Assembly (NCBI GenBank): GCA_023442495.1
Contig: JAEZZB010000030.1
Location: 1 to 5,440 of the forward strand
Reading direction: 5' to 3'
DNA: 5,440 nt
DNA from: Bacillota bacterium
GTDB taxonomy: Bacteria > Bacillota > Clostridia > Tissierellales > Peptoniphilaceae
Positions 1 to 5,041 of the stretch are shown here, in pieces (the stretch's first letter is position 1; the number at the start of each line of letters is the position of its first letter). The notes beneath the pieces are model-generated. The model worked only from the letters and a program-made list of their open reading frames with translations. It was not told where the DNA came from and searched no databases. A program made the position numbers and the translations under genes.

Positions 1-1246
1 AAAAAAAGGCTATACTGAAGAAGAACTTGAACCATATAGAATAGTAAGAGGCGAAATGGTTGAAATGGCATTTTTAGCAACATATATGTCAACATCTATA
101 AATGGTGTAGCTGAAATCCATACAAATATTTTAAAGAAAGATACATTAAATCAATGGTATAAATTCTATCCTGAAAAGTTTAATAACAAGACTAATGGTG
201 TAACTCCAAGAAGATGGTTACAATATGCAAACCCTGAATTGACAGCTTATGTAGATTCATTAATTGGAGAAGAATGGAAGCATGATATCAGTAAATTAAA
301 AGAACTTGAAAAATTTGCTGATGATGAGGAAGTATTAGATATATTCAATAAAATCAAACATGAAAAGAAAGTTAGATTAGCAAAATATATTAAAAAATAT
401 GAAGGCATTGAAATTAATCCAAATTCAATATTTGATATTCAAATTAAAAGACTTCATGAATATAAAAGACAATTATTAAATGCTCTTCACATTTTACATT
501 TATATTATCAACTAAAGGAAAATCCAGATTTTGATATGACGCCACGTACATTTATTTTTGGTGCAAAAGCAGCACCTGGATATTTTAGAGCAAAAGGTAT
601 TATTAAATTTATTAATGAACTTTCAAAAATGATTAATAATGATCCAGATGTAAATGATAAATTAAAAGTAGTTTTTATTCAAAATTATAGAGTTTCATAT
701 GCAGAATATTTATTCCCAGCAGCAGATGTTTCAGAACAAATTTCCACAGCTGGCAAAGAAGCTTCAGGTACAGGAAATATGAAATTTATGATGAATGCTA
801 CAATTACTCTTGGCACAATGGATGGTGCAAATGTTGAAATCTTTAGAGAAGCAGGACTTGAGAATAATTATCTATTTGGAAGAAAAGAAGAAGAATTGGT
901 GGAATTAGTTAGAACATATAATCCTGTGAAAGTCTATGAATCAAATGAATCACTTAAGAGAGTAGTAGATGCATTATTAAAAGAAAAGAATATTTCCGAC
1001 AATGGAACAAATCATTTCTTAGATATTTATAATTCACTAATTGATCCAAAAGACGGAAATAGACCTGATGTATATTTTGTTCTTGAAGACTTTCAATCTT
1101 ATATCGAGGCTCAACAAAAGATTGATAAAGACTATAGAGATAGAAGAGCTTGGGCTAGAAAAGGTTTAATCAACATGGCAAATAGTGGGTTCTTCTCATC
1201 TGATAGAACAATAAGAAGTTATGCAGAAGAAATTTGGAAAATTTAA
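1..1246 (+). CDS. glgP: glycogen/maltodextrin phosphorylase, C-terminal half (5' end outside window)
   Basis: This enzyme uses phosphate to release glucose-1-phosphate from alpha-1,4-glucans in the cytoplasm (family GT35, PLP-dependent). The frame is open from base 2, giving 414 residues before TAA, about half of the roughly 800-residue family length. The ATG at 56 is internal, because conserved-looking coding continues upstream of it without a stop. Visible motifs, numbered from the codon at base 2, are NGVTPRRW (about 65-72), the substrate-phosphate segment IQIKRLHEYKRQLLN (K149, R150 and K155 match rabbit K568, R569 and K574), KAAPGY, NYRVSYAE, and the cofactor motif EASGTGNMKF. The PLP-binding lysine of that motif is K261, codon 782-784, followed by GTMDGANVEIF. 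All key residues seen are intact, so the visible part looks functional. Upstream glg biosynthetic genes are plausible but not visible. Phosphorylase identity is very secure; glycogen versus maltodextrin preference is not determinable. Confidence 0.96.
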   Translation, partial: KKGYTEEELEPYRIVRGEMVEMAFLATYMSTSINGVAEIHTNILKKDTLNQWYKFYPEKFNNKTNGVTPRRWLQYANPELTAYVDSLIGEEWKHDISKLKELEKFADDEEVLDIFNKIKHEKKVRLAKYIKKYEGIEINPNSIFDIQIKRLHEYKRQLLNALHILHLYYQLKENPDFDMTPRTFIFGAKAAPGYFRAKGIIKFINELSKMINNDPDVNDKLKVVFIQNYRVSYAEYLFPAADVSEQISTAGKEASGTGNMKFMMNATITLGTMDGANVEIFREAGLENNYLFGRKEEELVELVRTYNPVKVYESNESLKRVVDALLKEKNISDNGTNHFLDIYNSLIDPKDGNRPDVYFVLEDFQSYIEAQQKIDKDYRDRRAWARKGLINMANSGFFSSDRTIRSYAEEIWKI

Positions 1247-1254
1247 TTAGATAA

Positions 1255-1344
1255 AAGAAAAAGAAACTGACCTAGTGAAAAGAAGCATCCATCCATAATA
1301 TGGATTTTTTGGAGGCATCGCATTAGTTTTGTTTCTTTTTTCTT
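1255..1344 (+). terminator. long imperfect hairpin after glgP, probable intrinsic terminator
   Basis: The arm at 1255-1267 (AAGAAAAAGAAAC) pairs with 1331-1344 (GTTTCTTTTTTCTT) with a single bulged T. Inside, 1272-1277 (CTAGTG) pairs with 1321-1326 (CATTAG, one G-T). Next, 1285-1290 (GCATCC) pairs with 1311-1316 (GGAGGC, one A-G mismatch). At the tip 1291-1296 pairs perfectly with 1300-1305 (ATCCAT/ATGGAT) around a 3-base loop. The T-rich right arm begins 9 bases after the CATTAG-side stem starts and could act as the U-tract. Position just after the glgP stop supports a terminator. The pairing of the outer A-rich and T-rich arms makes it nearly symmetric, so it could work in both directions or be a small palindromic element. 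Confidence 0.6.
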
Positions 1345-1396
1345 ATAAATAGATTAAATAAACAAAGAAATCATATAAAGTTTTATAATATAAAAA

Positions 1397-1428
1397 AATA
1401 GTTTATTATATAAATATAATTTACTATT
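1397..1428. promoter_or_regulatory. 32-bp dyad overlapping a -10-like box upstream of the ywaF-like gene
   Basis: AATAGT at 1397-1402 mirrors ACTATT at 1423-1428, and ATTATAT at 1405-1411 mirrors ATATAAT at 1414-1420. In total 28 of 32 positions are self-complementary. The only two G/C bases (G1401, C1424) are placed symmetrically. A TATAAT sits at 1415-1420, but no good -35 lies at the right distance (1392-1397 is all A). The dyad ends directly before the ribosome-binding site. It could be an operator for an unidentified repressor, a 5'-UTR hairpin, or chance in very AT-rich DNA. Confidence 0.35.
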
Positions 1429-1435
1429 AAGGGAG
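1429..1435 (+). promoter_or_regulatory. ribosome-binding site supporting a GTG start
   Basis: AAGGGAG lies 5 bases upstream of the GTG at 1441. No ATG of the same frame lies at a suitable distance from it, so this site decides the non-ATG start of the following membrane-protein gene. Confidence 0.7.
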
Positions 1436-1440
1436 TCATT

Positions 1441-2187
1441 GTGGAAATTTTAAGACATTTTTTTAGAGCTAAAGAAGACTTTGTTGATATCACTCCATTC
1501 AACTATATACACATAGGATTTTTAATACTGCTTGTTCTATTAATTTTTTACACATTAAGTTTAAGAAATAAAGATGAAATTACAAAAAATAGATTCATTA
1601 AATCTATTGGTATTGGGATGATTATTACTATTAGTATTATGTATTTTTGGTATTTTGTATTTAATACATTTTCAATAGAAACATCGCTTCCTTTATTTCA
1701 TTGTAGAATTGTAACCTGCTTATTTATTTATCATATATTTTTTAGTAGCGAGAAATTAATGAAAGTTGCTATCCACTGGGGTCTAATGGGGGGAATATTA
1801 TCAAACTTATTACCGGATCCTATGAAATACAGCTTTCCGCATTTAACAAATTTTGAGTTTTTTGCAATCCACTTTTTTATGTTACTTGCTTCGTTGTATT
1901 ATATTTTTATTGAAAGAGTTAAAATAGATAAAAAAGATTTAATGTATGTGATTAAATTTACGCTAGTCGTAGATGTATTTATAGCCATATTCAATATTAT
2001 ATTCAATTTGATAGGATATGATATGAACTATTCATATCTATATCATGCTCCTGATGTAGTGTCGAAATTCGTTCCTTTTGAGGGAATAATATATATGATA
2101 TTTGTTCAGATTGCTTACATTTTACTTATGTTTATACTTTATGGAATTTATAAAGTATTAAATAATATTTCAGATAAAATGGAATAA
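1441..2187 (+). CDS. YwaF/TIGR02206 (TMEM164-like) family integral membrane protein
   Basis: This 248-residue, very hydrophobic protein starts at GTG. About seven membrane helices can be drawn: residues 22-41, 56-75, 86-101, 107-125, 138-157, 169-192 and 214-240, with short K/E/D-rich loops between them. The segments LPLFHCRI (83-90), HWGLMGGILSNLLPD (112-126), FPHLTNFEFF..H (132-144) and NYSYLY (196-201) resemble the conserved blocks I recall for the bacterial YwaF/TIGR02206 family, which is related to eukaryotic TMEM164. The cellular role of bacterial members is not established. Human TMEM164 has been reported as a lipid acyltransferase that depends on a Cys and a His. C88 and H144 here are candidate counterparts (inference). 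It stands alone: the glgP hairpin lies upstream and fba has its own promoter downstream, so it is probably monocistronic. Family assignment is from memory of motifs and function is unknown. Confidence 0.82.
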   Translation: MEILRHFFRAKEDFVDITPFNYIHIGFLILLVLLIFYTLSLRNKDEITKNRFIKSIGIGMIITISIMYFWYFVFNTFSIETSLPLFHCRIVTCLFIYHIFFSSEKLMKVAIHWGLMGGILSNLLPDPMKYSFPHLTNFEFFAIHFFMLLASLYYIFIERVKIDKKDLMYVIKFTLVVDVFIAIFNIIFNLIGYDMNYSYLYHAPDVVSKFVPFEGIIYMIFVQIAYILLMFILYGIYKVLNNISDKME

Positions 2188-2205
2188 TAAAATAATCTAT
2201 CTGAA
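2169..2205 (+). terminator. 8-bp inverted repeat across the ywaF-like stop codon (weak hairpin)
   Basis: TTCAGATA at 2169-2176 is the exact reverse complement of TATCTGAA at 2198-2205, separated by 21 bases that include the TAA stop. There is no T-run directly after it; GGAGATTG follows. It is a poor intrinsic terminator and may be only an mRNA 3' stabilising structure or chance. No better terminator is visible between this gene and fba. Confidence 0.2.
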
Positions 2206-2259
2206 GGAGATTGTATTTAATTTTCGATAAAGATTTGAACAAAACAATAAATTAACACT

Positions 2260-2288
2260 TTGACACTAGCTCAATTTAAGAGTATAAT
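2260..2288 (+). promoter_or_regulatory. consensus sigma-70/sigma-A promoter for fba
   Basis: TTGACA at 2260-2265 and TATAAT at 2283-2288 are both perfect consensus hexamers with a 17-bp spacer. Transcription should begin near 2295, leaving a leader of about 27 bases that holds only the ribosome-binding site. This suggests strong constitutive expression, as expected for a glycolytic enzyme. It is the best promoter in the window. Confidence 0.92.
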
Positions 2289-2310
2289 ATATTTGTTAAA
2301 ATAGATTTTT

Positions 2311-2316
2311 AGGAGG
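2311..2316 (+). promoter_or_regulatory. consensus ribosome-binding site of fba
   Basis: A perfect AGGAGG lies 5 bases before the ATG at 2322 and fixes the start of the aldolase. Together with the consensus promoter it indicates high translation. Confidence 0.9.
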
Positions 2317-2321
2317 AAATT

Positions 2322-3188
2322 ATGCCACTAGTAGAAGGCGGAAAAGTACTAAATAAAGCTTTAGAAGGACATTACGCTGTAGGACAATTCAATATCAATA
2401 ATTTAGAATGGACAAAATCAATTTTATTAGCATGTGAAGAAGTAAAATCACCAGTTATATTAGGTGTTTCTGAAGGTGCAAATAAATATATGGGTGGATT
2501 CCATACAGTAGTAGGAATGGTTAAAGGTTTAATTGAAGATTTAAATATTACAGTACCAGTTATTTTACACTTAGACCATGGTTCATTTGAAGGTGCTAAA
2601 CAAGCTATTGAAGCTGGTTTTACATCTGTTATGTTTGATGGTTCACACTATGATTTAGAAGAAAACTTAGCTAAAACAAAAGAAATCGTTGAATTAGCAC
2701 ATTCAAAAGGAATTTCAGTAGAAGCTGAAGTTGGTTCAATTGGTGGTGAAGAAGATGGAGTTATTGGTAGAGGAGAAGTTGCTGATCCTAAAGAATGTAA
2801 AATGTTAGTAGATACAGGAATTGACTTCTTAGCTGCAGGTATTGGGAATATTCACGGTGCTTATCCAGATAATTGGGAAGGATTAGACTTAGAAGTTCTT
2901 GCAGAAATTCAAAAAACAATTGGTAATGTTCCAATGGTATTACATGGTGGTACAGGAATTCCAGCAGAAATGGTTCAAGATGCTATTAGATTAGGTGTTT
3001 CAAAAGTAAATGTAAATACAGAATTACAATGGGCATTCCAAAAAGCTTTAAGAGAATATATTGAAGCAGGTAAAGATTTAGAAGGCAAAGGATTTGATCC
3101 AAGAAAAATTTTAGCAGATCCAGCTAAAGCAATTATGGCTATGGTACATGAAAAGATAAAAATCTTTGGTAGTGCAAACAAAGCTTAA
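2322..3188 (+). CDS. fba: fructose-bisphosphate aldolase, class II
   Basis: This cytoplasmic zinc enzyme of glycolysis and gluconeogenesis splits fructose-1,6-bisphosphate into dihydroxyacetone phosphate and glyceraldehyde-3-phosphate. The 288-residue length is typical of the short class II (IIB) group. Visible active-site blocks are HLDHGS (D85 as catalytic acid, H86 as zinc ligand), GSIGGEEDGV (about 138-147), GIGNIHGAYP (H178, zinc ligand) and VLHGGTGIP (H208, zinc ligand), followed by KVNVNTELQWAF (about 228-239). The NVNTE form matches fructose-bisphosphate aldolases better than the NVATE form of tagatose-bisphosphate aldolases (GatY/KbaY), which is the main alternative. Nothing is missing or truncated. 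The gene has its own consensus promoter and AGGAGG site upstream and a terminator-like hairpin 10 bases after the stop. rho follows after 60 bases, a neighbourhood resembling the Bacillus fbaA...rho cluster. Confidence 0.96.
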   Translation: MPLVEGGKVLNKALEGHYAVGQFNINNLEWTKSILLACEEVKSPVILGVSEGANKYMGGFHTVVGMVKGLIEDLNITVPVILHLDHGSFEGAKQAIEAGFTSVMFDGSHYDLEENLAKTKEIVELAHSKGISVEAEVGSIGGEEDGVIGRGEVADPKECKMLVDTGIDFLAAGIGNIHGAYPDNWEGLDLEVLAEIQKTIGNVPMVLHGGTGIPAEMVQDAIRLGVSKVNVNTELQWAFQKALREYIEAGKDLEGKGFDPRKILADPAKAIMAMVHEKIKIFGSANKA

Positions 3189-3198
3189 GAAATATAAT

Positions 3199-3233
3199 AC
3201 AGCTATATCTTTTACGGGATATAGCTGTTATTT
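3199..3233 (+). terminator. hairpin between fba and rho, probable (possibly leaky) terminator
   Basis: ACAGCTATATC at 3199-3209 pairs perfectly over 11 bp with GATATAGCTGT at 3218-3228 around an 8-base loop, followed by TATTT (3229-3233). The T-run is short and interrupted, so termination may be incomplete. It ends only 12 bases before the rho ribosome-binding site, and I see no promoter between it and rho, so some readthrough would be needed unless rho has a promoter inside fba. Confidence 0.7.
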
Positions 3234-3248
3234 AAAATACGAGGAAAT

Positions 3249-4670
3249 ATGAATATTGATAATTTATCAGATTTGAAGCTTAATGAATTGAAAGAGATAG
3301 CAAAAGCATTAGGTATAAAATCAATTTCAAAATATAATAAAGAAAATCTAATTGAATTAATTAAAATTACACATTCAGAAAAGTCTAAAAAAACTCATAC
3401 GTCAGAACATAATCAAGAAAATATTCAAGAAAATGTACAAGAAAAAAGTAAAGAAATTCATAAAAAATCTATAGAAAATAACAAAGAATCCCACAAAGAA
3501 AATTACATTAAGGCTCAAGAAAACAATGATACGAAAGAAATAGAAGGATTACTCGAAGTTTTACCTGACGGTTTTGGATTTATTCGTTCTGAAGATTTTG
3601 ATTCTGGAGAAAGCGATGTATTCGTATCACCAACACAAATTAGAAGGTTTAGACTTAAAACTGGAGACTTTATTAAAGGATTAATTCGTCCAGTTAATGA
3701 TGAAAAAGAAAAATACCCTCCTTTAATATATGTGCTTGGGATAAATAATCATTCGCCAGAAAATGCATATAAGAGAAGAAATTTTGAAGATTTAAAACCA
3801 ATATATCCAACACAAAAATTAAATTTAGTAGATAGTTCAAAAAATATTACTAACAGAATGATTGATTTATTTTCACCTGTTGGAAAGGGGCAAAGAGGTC
3901 TAATTGTAGCTCCTCCCAAAACAGGTAAAACTACAATAATTAAATCAATTGCAAATGCAATAGAAAAGAATCATCCTGAAGCAAAAATATTTATTTTATT
4001 AATTGACGAAAGACCTGAAGAAGTAACTGATATTGAAAGATCTGTGAATAAATACACAAGTAATAGAGATGTATTTTTAAAGACAGAGATTGTTGCATCA
4101 ACATTCGATGAACAACTAGAAAATCATGCTCGTGTTTCAGAAATGACTTTAGAAAGAGCAAAGAGATTAGTTGAAGAAGGAAGAGATGTAGTTATACTTT
4201 TAGACTCAATCACAAGAATGGCAAGAGCGTATAATATTTTGACTCCATCATCTGGTAAAACATTGTCTGGGGGATTAGATCCTTTAGCACTTTACAAACC
4301 AAAAAGATTTTTTGGTGCAGCTAGAAATATAGAAGGAGGAGGATCATTAACCATTTTAGCAACTGCGCTCATTGATACAGGGTCAAGAATGGATGATATG
4401 ATTTTTGAAGAATTCAAGGGAACCGGTAATATGGAATTAAATCTTGATAGGGATCTTCAAGAATTAAGAATATTCCCGGCAATAGATATCATTAAATCTG
4501 GAACAAGAAGAGATGATTTATTACTTTCAAAAGAATTTAGAGATGCTGTCATGAAAATAAGTAGAATGAATAAAAATATTAGAGTGGATCAAGGGATGAT
4601 TCAGTTAATAAAAATAATGAGTAATAGTGATAATAATGATGATTTTCTAGAAGTTATTAAAAATATTTAA
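3249..4670 (+). CDS. rho: transcription termination factor Rho
   Basis: Rho is a hexameric RNA-dependent ATPase/helicase that releases RNA polymerase from untranslated RNA. The 473 residues comprise an N-terminal helical Rho_N domain (about 5-40, LSDLKLNELKEIAKALGI), a low-complexity linker (41-97), a cold-shock-like RNA-binding fold (about 98-170, with LPDGFGFIRS and VFVSPTQIRRF), and the ATPase core. In the core the Walker A motif is APPKTGKTT (221-229, K227), the catalytic glutamate is E254 in IDERPEEVTD, the Walker B aspartate is D319 in VILLDSITR, the Q-loop region is GKTLSGGLDP, PKRFFGAARN follows, and the arginine finger is R420 in SGTRRDDLL. It is longer than E. coli Rho (419) mainly because of the linker. 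The ATG has GAGG (3241-3244) only 4 bases upstream. I262 stands where E. coli has M219. No promoter is visible directly upstream, and a strong terminator follows. Confidence 0.97.
   Translation: MNIDNLSDLKLNELKEIAKALGIKSISKYNKENLIELIKITHSEKSKKTHTSEHNQENIQENVQEKSKEIHKKSIENNKESHKENYIKAQENNDTKEIEGLLEVLPDGFGFIRSEDFDSGESDVFVSPTQIRRFRLKTGDFIKGLIRPVNDEKEKYPPLIYVLGINNHSPENAYKRRNFEDLKPIYPTQKLNLVDSSKNITNRMIDLFSPVGKGQRGLIVAPPKTGKTTIIKSIANAIEKNHPEAKIFILLIDERPEEVTDIERSVNKYTSNRDVFLKTEIVASTFDEQLENHARVSEMTLERAKRLVEEGRDVVILLDSITRMARAYNILTPSSGKTLSGGLDPLALYKPKRFFGAARNIEGGGSLTILATALIDTGSRMDDMIFEEFKGTGNMELNLDRDLQELRIFPAIDIIKSGTRRDDLLLSKEFRDAVMKISRMNKNIRVDQGMIQLIKIMSNSDNNDDFLEVIKNI
3414..3449 (+). repeat. three degenerate 12-base tandem units inside the Rho linker
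   Basis: CAAGAAAATATT (3414-3425), CAAGAAAATGTA (3426-3437) and CAAGAAAAAAGT (3438-3449) lie head to tail. They encode QENI, QENV and QEKS (Rho residues 56-67). Units are a multiple of three bases, so gain or loss would keep the frame. This suggests the linker has grown partly by slippage. Confidence 0.6.
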
Positions 4671-4708
4671 CAAAATATTATGATTATGTTTTCATATCAA
4701 AATTAGTC

Positions 4709-4746
4709 AAAAGCTTGATTTATAAGGGATTATAAATTAAGCTTTT
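4709..4746 (+). terminator. intrinsic terminator of rho, possibly bidirectional
   Basis: The arm at 4709-4725 (AAAAGCTTGATTTATAA) pairs with 4730-4746 over 17 bp with a single G-T pair, around a GGGA loop. The right arm ends in TTTT and the left begins with AAAA, so it could act on both strands. It lies 38 bases after the rho stop and is the clear end of that transcript. Confidence 0.85.
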
Positions 4747-4752
4747 ATTATT

Positions 4753-4782
4753 TTGAACTTTATTATAGTCAAATTTGATAAT
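4753..4782 (+). promoter_or_regulatory. weak candidate upstream promoter
   Basis: TTGAAC at 4753-4758 and GATAAT at 4777-4782 are separated by 18 bp. Start would be near 4789, just upstream of the cre-like site. The region is AT-rich and such matches occur by chance, so this is only a possible tandem partner of the better promoter at 4809-4837. Confidence 0.25.
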
Positions 4783-4800
4783 AAAACAAAAAATAATAAA

Positions 4801-4814
4801 TGAAAACGTTGATA
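4801..4814 (+). promoter_or_regulatory. CcpA catabolite-responsive element (cre)-like site overlapping a -35 box
   Basis: TGAAAACGTTGATA matches 13 of 14 positions of the consensus TGWAANCGNTNWCA; the only mismatch is T for C at position 13. It covers the whole TTGATA -35 hexamer at 4809-4814, a location where a bound CcpA-type regulator would block RNA polymerase. The right half is weaker in the more palindromic form of the consensus. Whether this organism has CcpA is not visible here. Confidence 0.45.
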
Positions 4815-4837
4815 AATCTTTTAAATGATTGTATTAT
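4809..4837 (+). promoter_or_regulatory. sigma-70/sigma-A promoter upstream of the ccdA leader
   Basis: TTGATA at 4809-4814 and TATTAT at 4832-4837 each differ from consensus at one base and are separated by the ideal 17 bp. The start is expected near 4844. Transcripts would run toward ccdA, about 200 bases away, and meet the hairpin terminator at 4908-4944 on the way. Confidence 0.7.
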
Positions 4838-4843
4838 AAAAGT

Positions 4844-4944
4844 GTAAAAGATAGAAACTTTTAAGACTGGCACAAAATTGTTTATTCTTTTTCATCATAA
4901 TTAACTCCAAAAGAAAAGCAGAGAAATCTGCTTTTTTACTTTTG
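4844..4944 (+). ncRNA. candidate ~100-nt leader RNA or small RNA upstream of ccdA
   Basis: A good promoter and a strong intrinsic terminator delimit a non-coding transcript of roughly 100 bases. Its 5' end could form a small hairpin, 4845-4850 (TAAAAG) with 4858-4863 (CTTTTA). Alternative pairings exist: 4885-4891 with 4909-4915, and 4846-4855 with 4927-4935 with bulges. These would compete with the terminator, as in an attenuator, but they are AU-rich and not compelling. I recognise no known riboswitch or T-box motif. It could be a leader regulating ccdA, an independent small RNA, or neither. Confidence 0.35.
4908..4944 (+). terminator. strong intrinsic terminator inside the ccdA leader
   Basis: AAAAGCAGA at 4914-4922 pairs perfectly over 9 bp with TCTGCTTTT at 4927-4935, closed by a stable GAAA loop and running into a T-tract (4932-4937). 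An outer CAAAAG (4908-4913) can also pair with CTTTTG (4939-4944). No gene ends nearby, because the rho transcript already has its own terminator at 4709-4746, so this one serves a separate transcript starting in between. Confidence 0.82.
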
Positions 4945-5022
4945 AATTATATCAAAATAAAATTTATGAAATTATTTTCTATTATTTTATATCTATCATT
5001 ATATAATTTAGTCATAGCAATT

Positions 5023-5033
5023 AGGGGGGGAGA
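5023..5033 (+). promoter_or_regulatory. ribosome-binding site of ccdA containing a run of seven G
   Basis: The sequence from 5023 is A, then G at 5024-5030, then AGA. GGGGAGA-type pairing with the 16S rRNA tail is possible, with about 8-11 bases to the ATG at 5042. A G7 run is unusual in DNA this AT-rich. A length change would alter the strength or spacing of the site without touching the protein. Confidence 0.65.
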
Positions 5034-5041
5034 GTTAAACT

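Larger units (their letters stand above)
4671..5041. other. 371-base non-coding regulatory region between rho and ccdA
   Basis: No credible gene lies here. A TTG-started frame from 4942 runs into ccdA in another frame and is rejected. From left to right the region holds the rho terminator, a weak and then a good promoter with a cre-like site, a possible leader or small RNA ending in a strong hairpin terminator, an AT-rich stretch with another -10-like box (TATAAT at 5002-5007, no good -35), and the G-rich ribosome-binding site of ccdA. Confidence 0.8.

Noticed and set aside
56..1246. ATG at 56 as the true start of the phosphorylase
   Set aside because: The frame stays open to base 2 and the upstream codons read like protein (KKGYTEEELEPYRIVRGE). 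The remaining protein would lack the N-terminal half of the family. The gene is cut by the window edge, not started here.
2211..2255. Tiny TTG-started frame (14 codons) just after AAGGAGA at 2204-2210
   Set aside because: The spacing to the TTG is almost nil, the peptide has no recognisable features, and the stretch precedes the fba promoter. Most likely chance.
2975..3181. 68-codon open frame on the minus strand
   Set aside because: It is entirely inside fba, which is a certain gene, and has no ribosome-binding site or family resemblance. It is a shadow of the coding strand.
4717..4736. PerR/Fur-like palindrome (TTATAA, GGGA, TTATAA)
   Set aside because: The half-sites are spaced by 4 rather than the 3 bases of the PerR box, and the symmetry is fully explained by the rho terminator stem.
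4844..5041. T-box or known riboswitch upstream of ccdA
   Set aside because: No T-box core (GGNACC-like bulge with stem) or any riboswitch core I can recognise is present, so it is kept only as an unclassified candidate leader.
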